DNA from: Laguncularia racemosa
Taxonomy: Eukaryota; Streptophyta; Magnoliopsida; Myrtales; Combretaceae
Assembly (NCBI GenBank): GCA_037954665.1
Contig: JBBMOL010000197.1
Span: 1,116,001-1,180,000 of the forward strand
Length of the DNA stretch: 64,000 nucleotides
Direction: 5' to 3'
The notes under the pieces: generated by a model
What the model was told of the DNA's origin: nothing
Seen by the model: the letters and a program-made list of their open reading frames with translations, nothing else
Database searches by the model: none
Shown here: positions 44,841 to 54,379 of the stretch, piece after piece
Layout: the number at the start of each line of letters is the position of its first letter
Position numbering within the stretch: the first letter of the stretch is position 1
Program-made: the position numbers and the translations under genes

Positions 44841-46921
44841 TGTCGAGCCTAATTTTTTATTTTCCATTCTTAATCCGATCTATACTAGACCCTATGCTCA
44901 TCTAATGTAGACCCTTGACTTGAGTTAGGAATTTCGTTTTATTTTGGAGTCGCCACCCAACTGTGGTTGGGAAAAACTGAATTAGGACTAATTGAGCAGA
45001 TTAATCCTAATTTAGACCACTAGTCGTCGTGATTTCCTTTTTCACTTTTGTGAAAAGAGGAAAGAGAAAACCAGAGTTTTTTTATTCAGAGGCTAACCTA
45101 TTAAAACCCTAAGGTTACCACCCTAATCTCCTAAAGTCTAAACATTTTCCAAATGTCTTTTATTTTATTTTTGTTATCATTTTATTGTTTTTTTGAATAA
45201 ATTATTCTAAGAAAATATTTTTTTGTTTTTTTTAGAGTTGCCCCAAATGGGTGCCTACGTACTGTTATTCAGGATCAAATGGGTCGTAGTTCGCTTTTCC
45301 TGAAAAATTTTAATGTATTGGTGATTTTTAATTATAAAATTTCTTTTGATTTATGTTTTTATCATTTTAGTATTTTTCTGAAAAATCTAAGCCTTAACTT
45401 GATAATTTGATTTTGTTTTGAAAAAAAAGTAATAGTTTTAAGGAAAAAACAATTTTGGATTTATTTAAGAAAATGATTTTTCTAAGTGATAAAAACTTCA
45501 TTTTTTTTTCTATTTTTCAACTCATTTCTACTATTATAAATTTTTATTGATTTTTATTAATTTTTATTGATTTTTCTTAATTTTTGTTAATTTTTTATAA
45601 TTTTTATTGAAAAATTTTCTCCTATATTATTTATCTATATTAAACTAAAATCTAAATTTTACTATTTTTCTAATATATATTTTTATCATTTTCTTTATAT
45701 ATTTATTATTTATCATTATAATTATTTATTATTATTATTATTCATTCTAAATTAATTCCTAAAAAAAAAACTAATCTAAATTCTAACATTTTTTATTTAT
45801 GAATTATAAATAATAAATAAATGAACAAAGAAATTCGAAAAAAAATAAATAAAGTAACTAAATAAATAAATAAGAAATAAATAAAAAAGTCGAAAAATCT
45901 AACTTACCAGGATTTGGGTCGATGCGCGGGTCAGGACGGTCGGGTTAGATCAAGTAGAAGCGGGTTAAGTCGAGTCGATCGGTCACGGTGGTTGGGAGTG
46001 CTCGTTGACGGCGTTTCGATGGCCTTTCGAAGCAATTGAGGTGTCGTTTCCTAGGTTTTCGGGGGTGGGGAACTTAACCGTGGTAGTAGATTTCTCCAAA
46101 AACGCCTCCTAGTGGCAGCTCGGTGCTTGATCGGTGGTTGCGGCTTGGAAACTTCGGCGAAGCTTCGATTTTCTCTCGTTTTCTCTCTTTTCCTCACTTT
46201 TGATCTGTGATCCTGCTTCCTCCTTTCCTCCTTTATTTATAGGCACAAGGAATCGAGCTAGATAAGCTTGAATTTCCTCTAATTGAAGCAAATCGGATTT
46301 GCGGTTAAAACCTTCCTCCGATTTGTGCAAATCCATCAATTTGTTGCGATTTGATTCTAATTGGATGATGTTTATCCTATTTCTGTTGAAGATCTGCTGG
46401 ATTTGTGAAAAAAATCGAATCAAAATGGCTGAAATTGGATTTTTCCTCGCCGGCGACTATTTCGAACGAAGGTTGAAGATGATCACGCACCCGGCGCGTG
46501 CGCCCGTTCCAGCCAATCAGCTGTTGACACGTGTCTTAAGCGAGAAAAAAAAATTGCAAAACGCGGAATCTACCTCCCCCGTGTTTCAAACGCATGACCT
46601 GACACCTCTCTCCGTGCCTTAGGCCATGGTTCGGACCAACTAGGCTAGCCCACTTACTCGATTTTTTTTTATTTTCCCAATTTGCATATATGCAATGCGA
46701 TTTTTTATTATTCTTGTATTTTTTGAAATTTCAAAATTTTGTAAAAATTATTTAATCCCTTTTATTACCATTTTTGCAATTATTTTCCAAAATTGATGTA
46801 TTTTTCCTATTTATTTTATTTTTTTGAATATTTTTCCTATTTTTGCTAAATTAGAAAAAAATGTAAAAAAAATTGAAAATTGATTATTATTTATTATTAG
46901 GGCAAAAATGGGGTGTTTAAA
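44841..46921 (-). repeat. 5' LTR of the Ogre-type element
   Basis: It aligns with 29993-32029 over its whole length, with scattered substitutions and small indels in A/T-rich parts. The sense-strand TATA box TATAAATA is at 46234-46241 and the tRNA-like block at 46578-46652. The GGGTC repeat seen in the other copies is eroded here. The first bases on the sense strand are mutated (TTTAAACACC). Confidence 0.92.
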
Positions 46922-46926
46922 ATGTT

Positions 46927-47749
46927 AATACTTGAATGATTTGGTATTTTAAGCAGAAAACTTAATACATTATTCTATGAATCTTTAGGATATATATGAG
47001 TGCACACCATTTCTCTTATAGTGTTGAACTTTATCACCCCATGTCTCACCATAAGAATTTCTCACTATCTAATAATTTATATTATATTCAAACCCATAGC
47101 CCACAATCACCATGGCATGATATTTACTACTGTTATCTTTGCTACTGTTTGTTGAGGGTCTATATATCCTAGTCTACGATGACAGATAAAACTTCAAAGT
47201 TATAATTCATATGTAAAAGAAAGCATATTTTAACAAAAAATGAAGGAATATTAAGATAGGATAGAAATATACATCGTGTGACAAAAACTTGCTCTTGAGT
47301 ATGAAATTGTGTAACACATTTATGTGCACAATGTCTCATTTGCGAAGATTAATGTTAACTTGTCATAGAGCTATTAGCTTTTGATATACTTTTTGTGATT
47401 TCTATGCCCAAGGTTTCCCACATACCCCCCCCCCCCCCCCCCCCCCAAAGAAAAAAAAAGGATTAAGCTGCTCTTTTTTTCTAGTTGATGGCTTTATAAG
47501 CAATATTATCTCTTGAAAGGTTTTTTTTTTTTTTTTTATAAAACCTACTTTCTTTTTTCCTTCAGCTTCTCCCATTTTCATGCATTGGGGTACTCTATAA
47601 AGTGAGATGATTAATATCTCTCTGTTGTAAGCATTAAGGTTAATGTATAACTAGTCATACACACATAAATTAAAGACCTTTAATTTCCATTGGGTGTTGC
47701 GAAAATTCTACAAGTGTTGCTCTTTTAAAATGACCTATAATTTTACATT
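46927..47749 (+). other. hAT interior before the BED domain
   Basis: This continues the segment ending at 29987. No domain is recognised and it may be leader or intron. It contains an uninterrupted 22-base C run (47425-47446) followed by an A-rich run, and a 16-base T run near 47522. Confidence 0.5.
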
Positions 47750-48259
47750 TTCTTTTGCTAATGTATTTTCAAAATAGATCCTACAAACAATCACACTGTA
47801 AATACAATACAACGTATTAATGTAGATGATGGGTTGGAAGTTAGTGGGCCTAATGCTAATGTACACACAAAATCTTCTTAATTTAAAGAACTCATAGGTA
47901 AAAAATCTTGATCAAATACTTTTGAAGTTTGGGAAAAATTTGCAAGAATGGATGTTGGGAAAAATGGTAAAAATAGAGCCAAATGTAAAGAGTGTGGGAC
48001 TAAATATGTTATTAGTGGACATTCACATGTAACTTGAAACTTACTTTGACATCTTGGAAAGTGTTGTTTGAGTCAAGTTCTTAAATATAATGATGTAGGT
48101 GATATGATAATTCATCATGTTGGGAAGCTAAGGTCAAGAAAACTCAATCCAAAAGTTGCTTGTGGGATTATATTAATGGCTATTATTGAATATGATCTCC
48201 CATTTTCATTTGTTAAGTATAGGAGGATCACATAGTTTATAAAGTTATATAATCTTAAC
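47750..48259 (+). pseudogene. hAT transposase fragment 1: BED zinc finger
   Basis: The translation gives FEVWEKFARMDVGKNGKNRA, KCKECGTKYVISGHSHVT, and HLGKCCLSQ. This is the CxxC ... HxxxC pattern of a BED-type zinc finger found at the N-terminus of hAT transposases, where it binds the transposon ends. It continues with KVACGIILMAIIEYDLPFSFVKYRRI, the usual sequence after BED. Three stops lie within. It is cut at 48259 by the small hAT-like element and resumes at 49579. Confidence 0.85.
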
Positions 48260-49570
48260 CAAGGTTGTCAAAATCGCGATTTTACGTAGAATCGCTAAGG
48301 GGTCTATAGAATCAGAATGTAAAAACGGAACGTAAAAATGTAAGTTTCTACAACCTATGTAAAATAACTTCCAAATATTATAAATTTACTTACAATAGTC
48401 ATTAAAAAATATATGAATAATAGAAATAAGGAAATTGGATATTTATTTTAGCCATAAATTGCAAATTTGCAATAAAAGTCATAATATAGATAATCGAGTA
48501 TAAGTTGTATAATATAGATATTTTATTTTTAAAATGATAAATCATGTATAAAACAAGTTTCACCTAGTTATATATACAAAAACTAAAAGATAATAGATAA
48601 AATTTAAAAATTAATTGTGACTTTAAGAAATTACTAATAAATAAAAATTGATAATGAAGATATACCATTAGAAATGAGTAATATTAAAAAATGACAAATA
48701 ACTACTAACAAAAAATACATAATAAAGAAGATACTATAACAAGAAAAACCTTCAAAATTATATATTACTAGGTAAATTTTTGCACTATTCGTAATTATTA
48801 ATTCAAAATATAGTTACTTAACAATATCTTACATTTACTTAATTATGAGAATGATATATTAAAAAGATAGAAATATAAATACATTTATACCTTTCCTATA
48901 AAAGTAAAAATCTAAAAAATTCTTATAAAGTTAAAGTTATCTACCCTTTATTTTATTTACTATTACAAAAATATTAGTTTAAATAAGAAAAGTTGCAGTA
49001 ATCAAACACGAGTACTTTAATACAAACATGATCACAATCACAAATAGGAACAAGAAGACTAATAATCGACAAACAAAAACACAAAGACTTCAATGCAATG
49101 TAACACACTGACAAGAGAGGAGTGATGACCGATGAACATGTTGGGATATGACTCATACTCCCTTACGACAGGAAAGCACGTGAGTCCCGTTCCACGTTGA
49201 GCCGGCGAAGGTCTGGGGAAGTCGCCCCAGCGGGGGTTTCAAGGGGGCAGCGCTCCCTAGACGCCAGAAGGTTTTTAACAATTAAGCCTATAGTTGTTTA
49301 TTAAAAGTTTGGGCTTAAGCTATGAATACCTATTATTATATATTTGTTTATTCGGATTCGGATGGTTGAAATTTTACTTAGTTTTGCAATATTGTAGAAT
49401 CGGTGGAAACGTAGTAAAATCGTGATTTTGACGATTTTACTGTTCAAAATCACGATTTTACTACAATTTTACCTCAAAAACGTTTTTTCATGCGAGTTAA
49501 CTAGGAATGTGCTCACCAACTCGTAAAATCGTAGAAACGTGCGAGTTAACTCGCAATTTTGACAACTATG
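48260..49570. mobile_element. Non-autonomous hAT-like element, 1.3 kb
   Basis: The ends are CAAGGTTGTCAAAATCGCGA at 48260 and, reversed, CATAGTTGTCAAAATTGCGA at 49570. The flanking 8-bp sequences are ATCTTAAC (48252-48259) and ATCTTAAT (49571-49578). The interior has no transposase. It is very AT-rich apart from a GC-rich patch (49185-49262) and ends in a dense set of GTAAAATCG / CGATTTTAC words, including a perfect 21-bp inverted repeat at 49411-49464. The 8-bp duplication and CA starts fit hAT. A Mutator-like element with a 9-bp duplication is the alternative. Confidence 0.75.
49411..49464. repeat. Perfect 21-bp inverted repeat with 12-nt loop
   Basis: The arm 49411-49431 (GTAGTAAAATCGTGATTTTG plus A) is exactly complementary to 49444-49464. 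The 12-nt loop contains CGATTTTAC, a further copy of the arm's core. It lies about 100 bp inside the right end of the small hAT-like element. Confidence 0.95.
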
Positions 49571-49578
49571 ATCTTAAT

Positions 49579-50538
49579 TATAAGCCCATTTATAGAAAAA
49601 TTGCTACATCAGATATTTGGAATTTATATTTAACTCAAAAGGATGATTTGACCTCTGATGTATGGACTGCTTCTACTAATGAAGGATATATTTGTTTGAC
49701 TGGTCATTTTGTGGATGAGAAATGAAAACTCAATAATAAAATTCTTTCTTTTTATAAAATGCCTCCTCCTCACTTAGATTTTGAGCCAATCAAGAAAGTA
49801 TTTGAATTTTTGAAAAAATGGGGCATAAACAAAAAGGTATTGTCTCTTACATTAGATAATGTATCTGCAAATGATTGCATGAAAGATTTCTTGAAAGAGT
49901 AACTAACTTACAAAATAGTTTGTTATGTGGTGGTGAGTTTTTCCATAGTAAATACTATGCCTATATTCTTCATTTAATTATTAAAGAAAGGTTAATTGTA
50001 ACTAATCAAACTTTACATAAAATAAGGGAGCTGTGAAGTATGTTAAGGCTTGGACAGCAGAATGAAACATTTTTAGGAGTGTATTGAATAGGTTGGCAAC
50101 ATTGATACTGGTGTTGTTTGCGCTTGGATGTAGCTATTAGATAGAATTTCACTTACCATATGCTTGATAGCATACTAAGGTATCAACGTGCTTTTTGTTG
50201 CCTTCAATTGAACGATCCTGATTATAAGTATTATCCATCAATGGATGAGTGGGAAAGAGTAGAGAAGATATCTAAGTTTTTAAGCCCTTTTTATACTATC
50301 ACCAATTTGATGTTAAGTTCTTCGTATCCTACTTCAAACCTCTATCGCTTGCAAGTATAGAGAATTAAATGTTTGTTGAATGAGAATTTTAGTAGTGAAG
50401 ATCATGTCATAAGGGAGATATGTATTAAAATGAAAAAAATATGATAAATATTGGAAAGAATATAGTATTGTCTTTACACTTGGAGCAAGCCTTGATCCTT
50501 GGATGAAGTTTAATTTTTTAAAGTTTTACTTTAATAAA
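49579..50538 (+). pseudogene. hAT transposase fragment 2: catalytic core
   Basis: The open piece up to 49725 reads YKPIYRKIATSDIWNLYL-like, then LTSDVWTASTNEGYICLTGH and FVDEK. It continues after a stop with LNNKILSFYKMPPPH, VFEFLKKWGINKKVLSLTLD and NVSANDCM. These are the RNase H-fold blocks of hAT transposases with the first and second acidic residues (SDVWT, TLDN). Later parts (MDEWERVEKISKFLSPFYTI, 50240-50300) belong to the helical region. Stops and frame changes are frequent. It is cut at 50538 by a solo LTR. Confidence 0.85.
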
Positions 50539-52213
50539 TGATGGGTGTCAAATCCAACAAAAATAAAAACCAACTCCTAGATAATTATATGATTTGCATA
50601 TAGTGGTGAGTAGGGTCGAATCCGTAGGGATTGGTTAAATATATTTCTATTCAAAGAGAATAAAGAGGAAAAGAAATGGGGGGGGGGGGGGGGGGGGGGG
50701 GGGGGTTTGTTTGTGAATCAAATAATGTTGAAACAAGATAATAAAATCGAATATTGATAAAAGCCTAGCCAAAGGAATCAAGATAGTTTAATTCTAGGAA
50801 TTGATCATCAATGCAAATGTTTTTTATTCTTAGTTCTAGATAAACTGGTTATGGTTATTAACAAGCTCTAACAACCTATCTCTCCTTACTTCCTCGATAA
50901 TCAAGACAAGCTCTTTGAATTATTTCTCTTATCGATTAGACAACCCTAGACAAGCTCTTAGGATTTAATCTATCAATAGCATTAAAATCTAGAGAGACCA
51001 CCAATTCATGCCAGTAGATTATAAGATAACCTATTTAAACATGATCATACACCTCCATAACATGAATTCGATCATCTATTTTATAACCAAACATGTTATT
51101 GTGTCACTGAGACTAGAACAATCAAACAATTACGGATTTGACGTGCTAGTTGACAATATATTAACTTGCTAATTGAGTAGAAGAGCTCTAATTCATACCA
51201 ACCAACAAAGCTAATAATGACAAAACGTTCAGAAGATATATGAATATTCGAAAACAAAGAATAGATTAAAGACACATCAATTAGATCTCACAATTCGTGG
51301 AGAATTAAACATTTATGACCCTTTGGCTAGAAAAATAGCTTAGCTACTCATGTTCATCAACAAAACGAAAATAAAAAGTAAAAACATGATGAACCCGGGT
51401 TCCTTGCTCTGCCGCCCTCCTTCCTTCTTGTCTCCAAGATTGTCCAAGATTATTCAAGATCCAAAGATGCCTCTAACCCTCTAGGGTTATTTCTATTTAT
51501 ATTGTTAAAGGAATGGCTGGTGATCTTTTGCTAGCAAGATACAAAAATATCTTTCCTTTTTCAAGTAGATTTTGAGAAGTGAATATTCCTCCGCCTGGCA
51601 TGCCCTACCACACGGCCGTGGGTCAAGCCGTGCCTTCCTCTGTGCATAATCTACAAGTCTTCATCCGTGTCCAGTATGTACCACGGCTACAACCACGACT
51701 AGATTTCAAGCCGTGCCATCCTCTGGTTGATGTTCCACAATTTCTCATCCTTGGCACGTCTTCCATCTCAACTTTCACCATGGCTTCAAGCACGGTTTCA
51801 ACCATGGCCAGATCTTAAGCCGAGTCTCTCTCTGTTGGAAGTCCATATTGCCACCTTCTTGTGCAGTGTATAGCATGGTTTGCACCATGGCCATGCCTCA
51901 AAACGTGCCTCATTCTAGACAGATACACGACCGTGTACTTCAACCGTGTATCTTCCTGTTGATTCAAAACCAAGTACACGACCGTGTACTTCAATTACAC
52001 GCCCATGTACTTCCCTCCGGCGGTGTAAATCCTTGTCTTTGAACCAAGTTGTAGATGACTTCTCTAATTTACTTGAATTGGCACCCTTGACTCAATTTAA
52101 CCTGATTTATCATCATAATAGAATTAAGTACCATTTCATTATGATTTCTATAAAATCAATAATAAATTAACACAATTCATACTATAAAGATTGAGTATAA
52201 AATGACTCTATCA
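50539..52213. mobile_element. Solo LTR, probably gypsy (Athila-like)
   Basis: The 1675-bp stretch starts TGATGGGTGTCAAATCC and ends GACTCTATCA, flanked by ATAAA at 50534-50538 and 52214-52218. It has no internal coding region. The start resembles that of the Athila-type LTR at 18020 (TGATGAGTGTCAAA), and 51600-52020 carries many CACGGCCGTG / ACACGACCGTGTACTTCAA words similar in kind to the GC-rich block of that LTR. It is therefore probably a different Athila-like family. A 28-base G run lies at 50678-50705. Confidence 0.82.
51600..52020. repeat. Palindromic ACACG(A/G)CCGTGT words in the solo LTR
   Basis: Imperfect repeats of ACACGACCGTGTACTTCAA (51922, 51974) and related ACACGGCCGTG, CCACGGCT and CAAGCCGTGCC units. 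Many are short palindromes. They form a CpG-rich island in AT-rich DNA. Confidence 0.75.
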
Positions 52214-52218
52214 ATAAA

Positions 52219-53030
52219 ATTAATCATCTCACTTGTGAAGAAAAGTTAGCTAACATAAAGAGCAATAAGCTATATAAGCTCTTTAGAGAACATGACAAGA
52301 GCAAAATGGATCATATATCTAGAAATCTTCAAGTTGGATCATCTTCTCAATGTCAAGACATATTTGGAGGTGGAGGTAAAGGAGCAACAACACGAAACGT
52401 GAGAATTGGAAAAGGTTTGGGGATTGATTTTGCTACTTTAAATATAAGTTCAATAGTAACTTTATTTATTTTTTTAATGATTTTTTTTTTCATATCATAT
52501 ATCAATATTTAATTACTTTTTTCCTTAATGATATAAGAGTACTACCAAGTAGAAGTATAGAGTTCTGGTAAGTCTTCTTTAGATATTTATCTAGATGAGC
52601 TAGTAATGGATATAAACTTTCACTCAAAATTGGGTGTATTACAATATTAGAAGACTCAAAGCCAGATGTATCTTGATTTGTGCATCATGACTTTTGATGT
52701 GCCTAGCATTTCAATTACTACTATGGCATCTAAGTCAACTTTCAGTATTAGTACTCGTATTATTAATAATTATTGTAGTTCTCTACTCCTTACAAATGTG
52801 AAAGCTTTAATTTGTACATGTAATTGGTTATAAGGATTTACTTATAAAAGTAATTTTTTTCTTCTTTTGGTAATATTTTCTTTTAATGTATTATTTTTAG
52901 CTTTTAACATCTAATTATATGTGTGATTTGGTGAATTGCAGATGAAAAAAAAAAAAGACACTAAGACTATTTCATCAAAGGAGGACTCGAATTTGGTTGT
53001 TGTTGATGATGATGATGATTGATAGATATA
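52219..53030 (+). pseudogene. hAT transposase fragment 3: C-terminal dimerisation domain
   Basis: 52219-52440 reads EEKLANIKSNKLYKLFREHD and later RNLQVGSSSQCQDIF, the linker of hAT transposases. At 52565-52840 the conserved dimerisation domain appears: LDIYLDELVMDIN, then MTFDVPSISITTMASKSTFS, ISTRIINNYCSSLL and VKALICTCNWL. The Glu of the usual ASES block is Lys. A possible last exon after an intron ending GAATTGCAG (52941) encodes KKDTKTISSKEDSNLVVVD and five Asp before a stop near 53023. Hydrophobic dimerisation at this domain is needed for hAT transposase activity. Confidence 0.82.
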
Positions 53031-53480
53031 TGAAGAATGAGAAGTAATGATGAGTGTTTCGGTAGTTTTTTTTTTCCTTTATTATTGAATTTGTTTTCTT
53101 GTATAATTAGTAAAAAAGACTTTATGATAATTGATACATTTGTTTGATTATGGTTTGGGGTGTTTTATTTTCTATCATATGAGATTTAAGTTTTTATTGT
53201 TTAAATTTATACTTAATAGTTGTTAGTTTTATCTAATTGTTGTATAATATGTATGTTGTCAAGAACTAAAAGTATATTATCATTTAGAAAATATAAAATT
53301 AAAAAAAAATTATTGTGAGTTGATGGGTTAGCTTGCCTAACTTGTAAGCCAAAGCAGGGTGAGTTGAGCGTCCATATTTAGCTTACTTTTGATGAGGGTC
53401 ATAGAGGGTTGACCTAATTGACTCATGGGCTAATGTGAATTGGGATAAACTAGCCCATTAGGTTCGCATTTTTAACTCTA
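53031..53480 (+). other. 3' end of the hAT transposon with subterminal repeats
   Basis: 53310-53470 contains GGGTTAGC, GTGAGTTGAG, GGGCTAATG and TAGCCCATTAGG words mirroring those behind the left end. The terminal repeat ends at 53480. Confidence 0.65.
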
Positions 53481-53488
53481 AATAGCAT

Positions 53489-54379
53489 ACCACATGACAT
53501 TTGGTGAATGTAGCATCAACAAGGGACCCTTTCTTTATTTACATTATAAAAACATAGATACTAAAAAAAAAAATACACGTAAATTATAAAAATATTGAAA
53601 ATTTTTATGATTTTATTTATATTTTTGATAGGATTGGTTCAATTTTTTATTTCGTGTATGTATATATATATATTAATAATAAAAATTTAATAATAACTAC
53701 CGGTTTAAATTCAGTATACGTAAATTAATCCTATTAAAATGGTGAGAAGATAGACACTCTAAAACATCAAAGCAGAGTAGACATTAGCAAAATATAGGTA
53801 TTGGGTCTTGGATAGAAACATGGGGCTGCCACGAACCCTGATACATCAACAGTATTCCTCTACAATCCAAATCCAAACCACCTAGTTGTTGTGCATCAGC
53901 GCACTTTAGCAAAACCTGACCACTCTCTAATTTAATTTCTTTGTTTATTCACAATAATCATAATCATCATGTATTAACTATTAATTAATATCTGACTTTA
54001 CTAATTTAATTACACTAAAAATAAATTAAAATTTAAATTAAACTCAATGTATCATTAACTTTACCAAGCAGGTAACTAAACCCAATCGATTCTCTCTCTC
54101 TCTCTCTCTCTCTCCTCCACAATGGGAAATCCAAAACATTTTCCAACAAATTTTCTCTCTCCTAATTCCTAAATCTTTCTTTTTCATTTTTTCTCTTCAA
54201 ATTTTAGAAATTGTGCAATAGGGCTTGTTTTTTCCATCTTCTCTTCTCCTCCACCATCAGATCGATACGCTGATTCAATTCAATTGAGCCGCAATTTAAA
54301 AATTTCCACGGTTTTTCTGGGGGTCCTGAATTGGGTTAATTTCAAAATCCGATTTTAGGGTTCCCATTGCAGCGAAAAA
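53489..54379 (+). promoter_or_regulatory. Promoter and 5' UTR region of the NPSN gene
   Basis: About 890 bp separate the hAT end from the NPSN start codon. A (TC)12 run at 54091-54114 lies 266 bp upstream of the ATG. Pyrimidine-rich tracts like this are frequent around plant transcription starts. AT-rich DNA lies upstream and no clear TATA box was seen. A 5' UTR of roughly 200-280 bp is an estimate. Confidence 0.5.

Larger units (their letters stand above)
29993..46921 (-). mobile_element. Tat/Ogre-type Ty3/gypsy retrotransposon
   Basis: The element is 16.9 kb including an inserted solo LTR. Its LTRs are 29993-32029 (3') and 44841-46921 (5'). The target duplications are ATGTC (29988-29992) and ATGTT (46922-46926), one transition apart. 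Minus-strand order: tRNA-Arg-type primer site, ORF1, gag, protease, reverse transcriptase, a degenerate RNase H, a second (archaeal-type) RNase H, integrase, tandem-repeat spacer, polypurine tract. ORF1 before gag, the dual RNase H and the tRNA-Arg primer are marks of the Ogre/Tat lineage. Stops and frameshifts break every domain except the core of reverse transcriptase. Confidence 0.92.
29143..53480 (+). mobile_element. hAT DNA transposon, split by three later insertions
   Basis: Terminal inverted repeats are TAGAGCTACGAATGC at 29143 and, reversed, TAGAGTTAAAAATGC at 53480 (11 of 15 match). The flanking 8-bp sequences are AGTGGCAT (29135-29142) and AATAGCAT (53481-53488), differing by two transitions. 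Both subterminal regions are rich in GGTTGG/GGGCTA-like words. Between them lie transposase fragments in order: BED zinc finger (47.8-48.2 kb), catalytic core (49.6-50.5 kb), linker and dimerisation domain (52.2-52.8 kb). Removing the Ogre element, the small hAT-like element and the solo LTR with their duplications leaves about 4.4 kb, a normal length for an Ac-type hAT element. Confidence 0.78.

Noticed and set aside
46299..46622. 107-codon plus-strand frame in the 5' LTR of the Ogre-type element, partly shared with 31445-31642
   Set aside because: The likeness only reflects the LTR pair being copies. The frame is antisense and has different ends in each copy.
34995..46921. Treating 34995-46921 as one complete element with LTRs at 34995 and 44841
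   Set aside because: This would leave integrase outside. The CCACT duplication around 34995-37105 and the ATGTC/ATGTT pair around 29993-46921 show that the middle LTR is a separate insertion.
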